A DNA stretch of 6,643 nucleotides, taken from Alphaproteobacteria bacterium. Its GTDB lineage: Bacteria; Pseudomonadota; Alphaproteobacteria; Rickettsiales; UBA1997. A program made the translations under genes and the position numbers. Below are positions 1 to 6,341 of this stretch, one piece after another. Numbering within the stretch: position 1 is the first letter of the stretch; the number at the start of each line of letters is the position of its first letter. Below the pieces are notes generated by a model that saw only the letters and a program-made list of their open reading frames with translations, did no database searches and was not told the origin of the DNA. The stretch is taken from NCBI GenBank assembly GCA_016869775.1, contig VGDJ01000067.1, forward strand, positions 1-6,643, in the 5' to 3' direction.

Positions 1-321
1 GGTTATGCTCTTGGCATTACTCCAGACGGCCCGCGTGGCCCAAATCAACAAATTAATGGCGAATTATTAAATATTGCCAAGATTACTGGCTCAAAGCTGG
101 TACCAATTTCATATTCTTGTTCAAAATTTAAGATAATCAAAAAAAGCTGGGATAATTTTAAGGTTCCTTTGCCCTTTTCAAATTTGTGTTTTTGTATTGA
201 TGATGAGTTTTTTGAAATACCACGCGATATAAACCAATCATCGCTTGAAAAGATTCATATCGATTTACAATTGCGCATGGATCATGTTCAAAAAGTTGCC
301 GATGAAAAGGTTATTTTGTAA
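1..321 (+). CDS. DUF374-family lysophospholipid acyltransferase, 3' part
   Basis: This is the C-terminal 106 residues of a protein whose start lies left of the window; frame 1 is open from base 1 to the TAA at 319-321. The opening GYALGITPDGPRGP is the hallmark block of DUF374 (COG2121) proteins of the lysophospholipid/glycerol-3-phosphate acyltransferase superfamily. It corresponds to the substrate-binding block III of that fold. The following VPISYSCS and the SWDNFKVPLPFS stretch fit the second conserved half of the family. Members are membrane-associated and are thought to move acyl chains onto lysophospholipid or lipid A-type substrates; the exact substrate is not settled. In many alphaproteobacteria a DUF374 gene lies near lipid A genes such as waaA or lpxK, but none follows here. 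The catalytic HX4D block would be upstream and cannot be checked. The family call is firm; the substrate is unknown. Confidence 0.88.
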   Translation, partial: GYALGITPDGPRGPNQQINGELLNIAKITGSKLVPISYSCSKFKIIKKSWDNFKVPLPFSNLCFCIDDEFFEIPRDINQSSLEKIHIDLQLRMDHVQKVADEKVIL

Positions 322-397
322 ATCCCCCAAGTTTTAAGTGGCCCAGATTTATTGATTATTTTGCCGAAACGTTGCTAAAAAATGCAATTCTTTAACT

Positions 398-418
398 AAA
401 AAACTAATTTAACAGTTT
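398..418 (-). terminator. weak terminator-like hairpin after ispDF
   Basis: Read on the minus strand just past the ispDF stop, AAACT and AGTTT can pair around an 8-base loop, and the second arm runs into a stretch of six T (bases 398-403 are A on the plus strand). The stem is only 5 bp with one G-C pair, so it would be a poor intrinsic terminator. It is listed because this is a convergent gene junction where an end signal is expected and nothing stronger is visible. The facing DUF374 gene has only a 4-bp stem (TTGC/GCAA, 372-387). Confidence 0.2.
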
Positions 419-428
419 GTTGATTGAC

Positions 429-1631
429 TTACGAGTTTAGCTTGTGACTTTGATAAACCACACTAGCCACGGCTTGACAAGCAATTCCCTCTTCGCGACC
501 AATAAATCCCAGTTTTTCGGTGGTGGTGGCCTTAATGTTGATTTTCTTGGTTGATATTCCAAGGATCGAGGATATTTCTTCTTTCATTTTCAATTTATAT
601 TTGGTGATTTTGGGCTTTTCACAAATGATTGTAACATCAATATTGGAGATGATCACGCATGATTTTTGGATTAGCTCATAAACTTTTTTTAGCATTTCGC
701 GAGAATCACAATTTTTCCATTTTTGTTCGCTTGGAGGAAAGTGTTCGCCGATATCGCCTTCACCAATTGCTCCAAGCAATGCGTCGATGATAGCGTGAAT
801 GCCAACGTCGCCATCGGAATGAGCGAGAATTTTTTTGTCAAACTCGATTTCTGTGCCACAAATTCTAATAAAATTATTTTCGCCTTCTTCAATTGCGCGA
901 AAACCGTGAACATCAAATCCGGTTCCGACTCGCGTTTCTTCGCGATATTCATCAATCAAAAACGGAAGCATGTGTTTGGCGCGTTCATAATCCTCTTCGG
1001 TGGTAATTTTAAAATTATTTTGTGATCCAGGAACGATAGCTACGGGAATTCCGGCATATTCATTAAGAGATGAATCATCGGTGAAATTTAGGTCTTTAAA
1101 AGCCACATGAGAGTTCAGAATATCTTGATATATAAATCCTTGAGGGGTTTGCGCGCGCCACAAATTTTCGCGCTCTAAAGTCCATTCAATTTTACCGTCA
1201 CCAATTTTTTTGATGGTATCTTCAACGGCAATGGCCGGAATGACTGCAGGATGCGACTCGAGTTTTTCAAGAATACCGTTAATTATTCTTTTTGAGATGA
1301 AGGGCCTAACGCCATCATGAATTAAAACTTTGCTTGGATTATAATCGATAAGTTCTTCGAGACCTTTACGGATTGATGCTTGGCGAGTTTCTCCGCCAAA
1401 AACCGGATTAAGAAGATCGAGTCCGATTGTAGCTTGTTCATAAAGTTCGACATCATCGGGATGAATTACGCAAATAACATCAGAAATCTGCGGGTGATTC
1501 AAAAATGCTTGAATCGAGTGCCGAAGCATTGAAATCCCAGCCAGCGGAAGGTATTGCTTGGGAATGCCCTCGCCACGATTAAATCGATTTCCTCTTCCGC
1601 AAGCGGTGATTAGGGCAACAATTTTTTGCAT
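429..1631 (-). CDS. ispDF: bifunctional IspD-IspF enzyme of the MEP isoprenoid pathway
   Basis: This 400-residue fusion catalyses two non-consecutive steps of isoprenoid precursor synthesis in the cytoplasm: CTP plus MEP to CDP-methylerythritol (IspD), and cyclisation of its phosphorylated form to MEcPP (IspF). IspD spans about residues 1-225. It has the nucleotide-binding loop ACGRGNR (10-16), PKQY (24-27), GGETRQASI (79-87), HDGVRP (105-110), AQTPQGF (160-166) and TDDSSL (184-189). IspF spans about 233-400. It has the metal ligands in FDVH (239-242) and AHSDGD (270-275, with H271), then HAIIDALLGA (279-288), GDIGEHFPP (292-300) and TTTEKLGF (369-376). The reading frame stays open upstream into nuoF, but the ATG at 1631 starts exactly where IspD homology begins, one base after the nuoF stop. 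There is no strong Shine-Dalgarno; GAGAA lies about 20 bases upstream. The fusion is typical of alphaproteobacteria and also known in epsilonproteobacteria. IspE must be encoded elsewhere. The nucleotide loop reads A-C-G where most IspDs have A-A-G. Confidence 0.96.
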   Translation of the reverse strand: MQKIVALITACGRGNRFNRGEGIPKQYLPLAGISMLRHSIQAFLNHPQISDVICVIHPDDVELYEQATIGLDLLNPVFGGETRQASIRKGLEELIDYNPSKVLIHDGVRPFISKRIINGILEKLESHPAVIPAIAVEDTIKKIGDGKIEWTLERENLWRAQTPQGFIYQDILNSHVAFKDLNFTDDSSLNEYAGIPVAIVPGSQNNFKITTEEDYERAKHMLPFLIDEYREETRVGTGFDVHGFRAIEEGENNFIRICGTEIEFDKKILAHSDGDVGIHAIIDALLGAIGEGDIGEHFPPSEQKWKNCDSREMLKKVYELIQKSCVIISNIDVTIICEKPKITKYKLKMKEEISSILGISTKKINIKATTTEKLGFIGREEGIACQAVASVVYQSHKLNS

Positions 1632-1632
1632 A

Positions 1633-2907
1633 TTATAATTTGCTTTCAATTCTCTTGACCATTTCGTCGCGGAAATTTTTAATGAGACCCTGAACCGGCC
1701 AAGCTGCTGCATCGCCGAGAGCGCAAATCGTGTGACCTTCGATTTGTTTGCTTAAATTATATAACTGATCAATCTCTTCAACCTTGGCATCGCCTTGCAC
1801 CATGCGATCCATTATACGCATCATCCAACCGGTTCCTTCACGACAAGGTGTGCATTGACCGCATGACTCATGTTTATAAAAATGTGATAATCTTGCAATG
1901 GCATTTATTACATCGGTCGATTTGTTCATAACAATAACACCAGCAGTTCCAAGGGCAGTTCCAACAGCTTTAAGTGAATCGAAATCCATTAAAACTGTAT
2001 CGCAAATATCTTTTTTGATAAGAGGCACAGATGATCCGCCCGGAATTACCGCCAATAGGTTGTCCCAACCTCCGATAACTCCGCCAGCGTGTTTTTCGAT
2101 AAGTTCTTTTAGTGGAATTCCCATTTCTTCTTCTATGTTGCATGGATTATTTACGTGACCTGATATGCAAAAGATCTTTGTGCCAGTGTTTTTTTCGCGA
2201 CCTAAAGATGCAAACCAGCTGGCTGAGCGTCTAAGAATTTCAGGTACTACTGCAATTGATTCAACATTGTTAATTACTGTTGGGCAACCATATAAACCAA
2301 TTAGCGCCGGAAATGGTGGTTTAAGTCGAGGCTGTCCTTTATTGCCCTCAAGACTCTCGAGGAGAGCGGTTTCTTCACCGCATATATAAGCCCCTGCACC
2401 ACGATGGATGAATATATCTAAATCCCAACCAGAGCCACACGCGTTCTTGCCGATAAGGTTAGCTTCGTATGCTTCGTTTATTGCATTTTCAAGCACGCGA
2501 GCTTCGTTATAATACTCACCGCGAATATAGATATAGCAGGTATTGGCGTTAATGGCTTTCGAAGCAATAAGACAGCCTTCGATAAGCTTGTGGGGCTCAT
2601 TGCGTAAAATATCACGATCCTTGCAAGTGCCGGGCTCTGATTCATCAGCGTTGATTACTAAATAGTGGGGTTTACCCTCGCTCGGGTTAGTTTTTTTAGG
2701 AACAAAAGACCATTTTGTGCCGGTTGGAAATCCCGCTCCACCACGACCTCTAAGCCCAGAATTTTTTATTTGTTCAATTATCCATTCGCTACCATTATCA
2801 AGGAATTTTTTGGTATCGAGCCAATCCCCCCTTTTTTTGGAGCTTTCTAGGTTATTTGGCTCAAAGCCATAAAGATTGGTAAAAATTTTATCTTGGTTTT
2901 TAAGCAT
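1633..2907 (-). CDS. nuoF: NADH-quinone oxidoreductase subunit F (complex I, NADH-binding)
   Basis: This 424-residue protein has the usual length and motifs of NuoF, the 51-kDa subunit that binds NADH, FMN and iron-sulfur cluster N3 at the tip of the cytoplasmic arm of complex I. It accepts hydride from NADH and passes electrons toward quinone. Visible blocks are the glycine-rich GLRGRGGAGFPTG (51-63), INADESEPGTCKDRD (85-99, FMN site), GAGAYICGEETALLESLEG (170-188) and the N3 ligands CGQCTPC (C349, C352, C355) plus C395 in HTICALGD. The ATG at 2907 leaves a normal short N-terminus and only a weak purine stretch (AAGAA) directly before it. The ispDF start lies one base past its stop, so the two are probably coupled. 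The nuoE gene that normally precedes nuoF, and nuoG that often follows, are not here; upstream is a divergent intergenic region. All expected ligands are present, so the subunit should be functional. Confidence 0.97.
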   Translation of the reverse strand: MLKNQDKIFTNLYGFEPNNLESSKKRGDWLDTKKFLDNGSEWIIEQIKNSGLRGRGGAGFPTGTKWSFVPKKTNPSEGKPHYLVINADESEPGTCKDRDILRNEPHKLIEGCLIASKAINANTCYIYIRGEYYNEARVLENAINEAYEANLIGKNACGSGWDLDIFIHRGAGAYICGEETALLESLEGNKGQPRLKPPFPALIGLYGCPTVINNVESIAVVPEILRRSASWFASLGREKNTGTKIFCISGHVNNPCNIEEEMGIPLKELIEKHAGGVIGGWDNLLAVIPGGSSVPLIKKDICDTVLMDFDSLKAVGTALGTAGVIVMNKSTDVINAIARLSHFYKHESCGQCTPCREGTGWMMRIMDRMVQGDAKVEEIDQLYNLSKQIEGHTICALGDAAAWPVQGLIKNFRDEMVKRIESKL

Positions 2908-2943
2908 TTCTTAAGGAGCTTTGGAGATTAATTTTAAATTAAT

Positions 2944-3001
2944 TTTATAGGATTTTTTTCAAAATCATTGTAGAAATTTATAGGAAATTTTTTTGAAAAT
3001 T
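2944..3001. repeat. two copies of a short hairpin-bearing unit
   Basis: TTTATAGGA occurs at 2944-2952 and again at 2977-2985, 33 bases apart. Each copy leads into a small inverted repeat of the same shape: GATTTT-TTTC-AAAATC (2951-2966) and AATTTT-TTTG-AAAATT (2986-3001). Both stems are 6 bp with a 4-base loop. The arms differ at the outer base pair in a compensating way (G-C against A-T), and the loop ends C or G. Read on the minus strand each unit ends in TATAAA. Low-complexity A/T sequence makes chance matches easy, so this may be a local duplication without function. Confidence 0.4.
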
Positions 3002-3089
3002 GTTCCAGAAAATCCAGAAAATGTTTTTAAATTTTTCAAATATTTTTTTGAGAAAATTAAAAAATTAATACAGATTTCTTGAAAAAAAA

Positions 3090-3111
3090 TTTGCTTAACA
3101 AAAAAAGCAAA
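3090..3111. repeat. inverted repeat TTTGCTT/AAGCAAA upstream of the secretin gene
   Basis: TTTGCTT (3090-3096) and AAGCAAA (3105-3111) are perfect reverse complements around an 8-base A-rich loop, 54 bases before the secretin GTG. On the minus strand the second arm is followed by eight T, giving a terminator-like shape pointing away from the secretin operon. The stem has only two G-C pairs. It overlaps the possible -35 element TTAACA of the secretin promoter, so an operator is an equally good guess. The repeat is seen in the sequence; any role is inference. Confidence 0.35.
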
Positions 3112-3164
3112 ATAACTTATCTAATCAGAAATAAATTTGCAAATTATTAATAAATTCTTACCCA

Positions 3165-4772
3165 GTGAGTCCTCAAATAGATAGTCCCAAAAACAATTTT
3201 CTTAATTGCATAAAATTGCTTTTTGCAATGCTATTTTTGGTCGGAATTTTTTCATGTTCTCAAGGAAGACTCGATCCAACTCTTGATGAAGTTGGAATGA
3301 CCGAACAAGATATCAAAGATTCAATAATCAGATCAAAGCAAGAAGACAAAAAAGACAAACAAGATCTTCAAAAATCTGAAGCTCCGTTGCCTCGCATTAA
3401 CAAATCAATTATTCCAGTCCCAACTCCAAAAATTGGAGGTGAAAAAATAATCTCATTTTATGTAACCGACCAAGTTCCTTTGCGAGATGTTTTGATTGAA
3501 TTAGGAAGGATTGCTGAAATTGATGTTGACGTTGATCCAAAAATTTCTGGAGGCGTAATTATCAATGCCAAAAATCGTCCATTCAAAGAAATCATTGATA
3601 GAATCGCTACGCAAGGAAAACTGCGCTACTCATACAAAAACAAGGTTCTATATTTTGAAACCGATAAGCCTTTAATGAAAAATTATTTTGTTGATTATGT
3701 CGATGGCTCTCCACTCTGGGATGAAGTGCAAACTAACATCGAAAATATTTTTAGTTCTGAACCTTCCGAAGGTGAGAGCGTTAAATCATCAGTTACTTCC
3801 AATAAATCAGCGGGAATGCTTACAATTTATGCCACTCAAAGACAACATGGTGCAATTGAGAAATACCTCGCCGATGTCAATACTCAAGCTTCAGCCCAAG
3901 TTTTGATTGAGGCAAAGGTTGTTGAAGTAAAACTTAATGATGAATTTAGAGCTGGAATTGATTGGTCAAAAGACTTTATTAATTTCAGTGTAAACGGTTC
4001 CCAATCATATATTTCTAATTCTCCTCTTTCATCATCCGCTGCTTCTGGATCATCAACATCCACTGGGCCAACGGCCCCAATTCTTCAAAATATTAAAATA
4101 TTTGGAGGAGATATAAATGTTGCCGTTAGCGCCATGTCAAAGTTTGGCGTCACAAAAACTATTCAAAACCCAAGATTGCACGCCATGAATAATCAAAAAG
4201 CCTCATTAAATTTTACCAACAAGTTAGTGTATTTTAAGGTGGAAGCTCAGCAAAGCGCTCAGGGATCAACAACCGGAGGAACGGCTTCAACCGTTCTTGG
4301 AACCGTTACTTCAACCAAACAAGAAGAAGATGTTGGTACGCAAATCGAAATCACGCCTTCAATTAATTTAAAAACTGGCGAAATTACAATGAATATTCAG
4401 CCAAAAATTACTAATAACACTGGGTCCGTCATAGATCCTACTACCGGTTATGACTCTAAATTTAAGTATCAAAATGAAGTTCCAATTATTAATACCAGAG
4501 AGTTAAGCACTGCGGTGAAGGTAGCTTCGGGAAATGTAATTGTTCTGGGCGGTTTAATGACAAATACTTCCAATAGCGAAAGCGCTGGCGTGCCTTTTTT
4601 GAGAAATGTGCCGATTTTGGGTTGGTTATTTAAATCAATGTTTAAAAAACTCGATGTTAGTGAAACCGTTATTTTTATCAAAGCCACCATCATAAATAGC
4701 GGAACGCGTGCCAATAAAATCGATCGCGAGCTTGAAGAGAAGTATGATGTCAATCGTCGAAATTATTTTTAA
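3165..4772 (+). CDS. MshL/PilQ-type lipoprotein secretin
   Basis: This 535-residue protein belongs to the secretin family, which forms multimeric gated channels in the outer membrane for type IV pili, type II/III secretion and related machines. The start is GTG at 3165. It is the only usual start that gives a charged n-region (K9, K17) before the hydrophobic stretch 18-30 and the lipobox IFSC with lipidation Cys31. The ATG at 3228 would remove that n-region. After a charged, probably disordered linker (about 35-90) comes an STN/N0-like domain (about 97-170) with VPLRDVLIELGRIA. A second small periplasmic domain follows (about 174-240). The secretin core starts at QVLIEAKVVEVKLNDEFRAGIDW (245-267) and carries VPIINTREL and SGNVIVLGGLM (439-464) and the signature VPFLRNVPILGWLF (476-489). 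Size, lipobox and the single short N-domain set resemble MSHA-pilus MshL more than GspD or Tad RcpA. A Ser/Thr/Gly stretch (285-303) is probably a core loop. A permease gene follows after 2 bases. Confidence 0.9.
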   Translation: MSPQIDSPKNNFLNCIKLLFAMLFLVGIFSCSQGRLDPTLDEVGMTEQDIKDSIIRSKQEDKKDKQDLQKSEAPLPRINKSIIPVPTPKIGGEKIISFYVTDQVPLRDVLIELGRIAEIDVDVDPKISGGVIINAKNRPFKEIIDRIATQGKLRYSYKNKVLYFETDKPLMKNYFVDYVDGSPLWDEVQTNIENIFSSEPSEGESVKSSVTSNKSAGMLTIYATQRQHGAIEKYLADVNTQASAQVLIEAKVVEVKLNDEFRAGIDWSKDFINFSVNGSQSYISNSPLSSSAASGSSTSTGPTAPILQNIKIFGGDINVAVSAMSKFGVTKTIQNPRLHAMNNQKASLNFTNKLVYFKVEAQQSAQGSTTGGTASTVLGTVTSTKQEEDVGTQIEITPSINLKTGEITMNIQPKITNNTGSVIDPTTGYDSKFKYQNEVPIINTRELSTAVKVASGNVIVLGGLMTNTSNSESAGVPFLRNVPILGWLFKSMFKKLDVSETVIFIKATIINSGTRANKIDRELEEKYDVNRRNYF

Positions 4773-4774
4773 TC

Positions 4775-5536
4775 ATGAAGTCAATTCTAAAATATATCCT
4801 CAAAAACGGTCTTAGAGATCGACTCTATCTGGGCTTGCTAACTTTCATTGCTTTAGCTTTTGCAGTATCAATTTTTTTAGGTTCTACTATGATGGTTGAA
4901 CAAAATCAATCATCAATAGCATATGCCCTTGGGACTTCGCGAACAATCTTATCATTGGGCATGATTTTATTTGTTTGTATTAATGTTGCTCGCGCTTTTG
5001 ATAACAAAGAAATTGAATTTATTTTATCAAAACCGATTTCGCGTGAACAGTTTATTTTGGGTTATTTGTTGGGTTTTTTTATCGCAAATTTACTAATTTT
5101 GTTGCCCATAATTTCAGCGGTTTTGTTAGTTTTTAAGGTTGATAAAATTGGAGCTTTATACTGGTTTTTAACAACCCTTTCTGAAAATCTAATAGTCATT
5201 TCTTTTGCTCTTCTTGGTTCATTGATACTTAAAAACTCCTTCTCAGCGATTTTGGCATCCTTTGGATTTTATGCCGTCTCGCGTCTTATGGGCATGTTTG
5301 TTATGACAATTGATTTTACTGATGAGTTAACTAGTGCAAAGCACGGTGAGTTAGGTATCGCTTTAAAAATTCTATCGGTGATTTTTCCAAGGCTCGACCT
5401 TTTTTCCCAAAGCTCTTGGCCAATTTACGGTGTCAAAGACAACATGGTTTTGTGGGTTATTTTTTTCCAATCCACTATATATTTGCCGTTAATGATTTTT
5501 ATGGCATTTCATGATTTTAAGAAAAAGCAATTTTAG
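4775..5536 (+). CDS. ABC-2-type permease-like integral membrane protein
   Basis: This 253-residue inner-membrane protein has about six hydrophobic helices, near residues 18-37, 56-74, 95-120, 130-152, 157-178 and 224-246. The cytoplasmic-looking stretch FDNKEIEFILSKPISREQFILGYLLG (75-100) is the pattern found after the second helix in ABC-2 transporter permeases (NosY/ABC2_membrane families), where the conserved 'lLskPvsR..fllGk' segment contacts the ATPase. ABC-2 permeases move polysaccharides, lipids, drugs or peptides, usually with a separate ATP-binding protein. No such gene is in the window, so the partner is encoded elsewhere or the protein has another job. It starts with ATG 2 bases after the secretin stop and has no Shine-Dalgarno, which suggests coupled translation. 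Placement between a secretin and a periplasmic-facing protein points to an envelope role. The fold call is fairly good; the substrate is unknown. Confidence 0.75.
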   Translation: MKSILKYILKNGLRDRLYLGLLTFIALAFAVSIFLGSTMMVEQNQSSIAYALGTSRTILSLGMILFVCINVARAFDNKEIEFILSKPISREQFILGYLLGFFIANLLILLPIISAVLLVFKVDKIGALYWFLTTLSENLIVISFALLGSLILKNSFSAILASFGFYAVSRLMGMFVMTIDFTDELTSAKHGELGIALKILSVIFPRLDLFSQSSWPIYGVKDNMVLWVIFFQSTIYLPLMIFMAFHDFKKKQF

Positions 5537-5550
5537 TTTTTGTTTACGCG

Positions 5551-6315
5551 GTGAAGAATTTCAAATTATTTTTTTACATATATTCACATAAAATTTTTTT
5601 TTGGTTGTTTGTTGTAGTTTTTGTTGCGCAGATTTTTTTTTGGAAAGCAACCGAAAAATATAGATTAGTTGATGAAATAGTCCCTCCCGCCCCTTCGAAT
5701 CATCTTATTAAAGCCTCATCTTTTGGTGATAATGAGTTCCTATTTAGAACTTTAGCACTGAGGTTACAAAATTCGGGCGATATTTTTGCAGGCTTCGTAA
5801 GTTTGGATAAATATGATTATTCGCGGGTTTATGATTGGATGTCGACTTTGGATAAATTGAACGCAGATTCGCGATTAATTCCTTCATTAGCTAGTTATTA
5901 TTACGCTCAAACTCAAAACAAAGGCGATTTAAAATATGTTTTACAATATCTTGACGAGCATTCTTCGCGCGATATTGATAAAAATTGGTGGTGGCTTTTT
6001 CAAGCAACTTTTATTGCCAAAAAAGATTTGAATGACCTTGATAAATCTTTGTATTTCGCGCAAAAATTAGCGCAAAATAATGCCAAAGAAGCACCGATTT
6101 GGACCAGACAAATGCCCGCTTTTATTGGTGAAAAAAAAGGTGACTCTTGTATGGCTTTCAAAGTTATAAAAAATCTGATTGATGAGAGTGAAAGTGGTAA
6201 AAGACAAATTTCGGTTGAAGAAATGAATTTTATGCGTCACTTCATTAATGAGCGCCTTTCGAAGCTCAAAAAGCAAAATTTTAACCCCGCCGAATGTTAT
6301 TCAATAAAATCATAA
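5551..6315 (+). CDS. membrane-anchored, TPR-like protein of unknown function
   Basis: I do not assign a function to this 254-residue protein. It starts at GTG 5551, 14 bases after the permease stop; there is no in-frame ATG before residue 97, so GTG is the only reasonable start that keeps the membrane segment. A basic N-terminus (K2, K5, K14) precedes one hydrophobic helix at about 15-31, so most of the chain is probably periplasmic. The rest looks all-helical with short repeat-like helix pairs: 61-75 (NEFLFRTLALRLQNSG), 89-104, 110-121 (PSLASYYYAQTQ), 126-137, 144-158 with W146-W148, 162-175, and 184-210 (IWTRQMPAF... to NLIDE). The pattern of aromatic and Ala residues resembles TPR or Sel1-type helical repeats. 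It is the last gene of the secretin-permease unit. Its dense conserved-looking motifs (WWW, RQMPAF, EEMNFMRHFI) suggest a constrained family and not a random reading frame. A chaperone or assembly partner for the other two is a guess. Confidence 0.75.
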   Translation: MKNFKLFFYIYSHKIFFWLFVVVFVAQIFFWKATEKYRLVDEIVPPAPSNHLIKASSFGDNEFLFRTLALRLQNSGDIFAGFVSLDKYDYSRVYDWMSTLDKLNADSRLIPSLASYYYAQTQNKGDLKYVLQYLDEHSSRDIDKNWWWLFQATFIAKKDLNDLDKSLYFAQKLAQNNAKEAPIWTRQMPAFIGEKKGDSCMAFKVIKNLIDESESGKRQISVEEMNFMRHFINERLSKLKKQNFNPAECYSIKS

Positions 6316-6319
6316 TTTT

Positions 6320-6333
6320 ATGACTTTAGTCAT
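6320..6333. promoter_or_regulatory. small palindrome upstream of the nadC promoter
   Basis: ATGACT and AGTCAT are perfect reverse complements with two bases between them, starting 4 bases after the stop of the preceding gene. The centre is about 50 bases before the predicted nadC transcription start. That is a plausible site for a dimeric regulator, but a 6-bp arm in AT-rich DNA can arise by chance. It is too short and has no T-run to serve as a terminator. Confidence 0.3.
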
Positions 6334-6341
6334 TGATTTCA

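Larger units (their letters stand above)
2908..3164. promoter_or_regulatory. AT-rich divergent intergenic region between nuoF and the secretin operon
   Basis: These 257 bases lie between two divergent starts and must carry the promoters of both units, unless nuoF is read from an antisense start. Bases 2941-3120 contain 30 G or C by hand count (about 17%), well below the flanking genes. No open frame resembles a protein. On the minus strand a TATAAA element (2944-2949) lies about 37 bases before the nuoF ATG, but no good -35 is spaced for it. On the plus strand TTAACA (3095-3100) and TCTAAT (3120-3125) each match consensus at 5 of 6 bases, but with a long 19-base spacer. Neither promoter can be called firmly because A/T runs give many chance matches. 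A 9-bp tandem repeat CCAGAAAAT lies at 3005-3013 and 3014-3022. Confidence 0.5.

Noticed and set aside
723..1025. Open plus-strand frame of 100 codons inside ispDF
   Set aside because: It lies wholly antisense to a gene with intact IspD/IspF motifs and has no recognisable domain.
1632..1712. Extension of ispDF by 27 residues at its N-terminus
   Set aside because: The extension overlaps the nuoF C-terminus, and IspD homology begins exactly at the ATG at 1631.
1898..2389. Two open plus-strand frames (86 and 74 codons) antisense to nuoF
   Set aside because: Both are shadows of the conserved nuoF reading frame and have no protein-like features of their own.
2941..3160. CRISPR array or small RNA gene in the AT-rich intergenic region
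   Set aside because: Only two short imperfect units occur, with no regular spacers and no GC-rich structured element or terminator.
3167..3171. GAGTC (a GANTC site for CcrM methylation) at the secretin start codon
   Set aside because: Single GANTC sites occur by chance throughout the window, and nothing links this one to the promoter.
4469..4753. Open minus-strand frame of 94 codons within the secretin gene
   Set aside because: It lies antisense to the most conserved part of the secretin core.
6067..6276. Open minus-strand frame of 69 codons within the third operon gene
   Set aside because: It is antisense to a gene whose own frame is longer, properly spaced in the operon and motif-rich.
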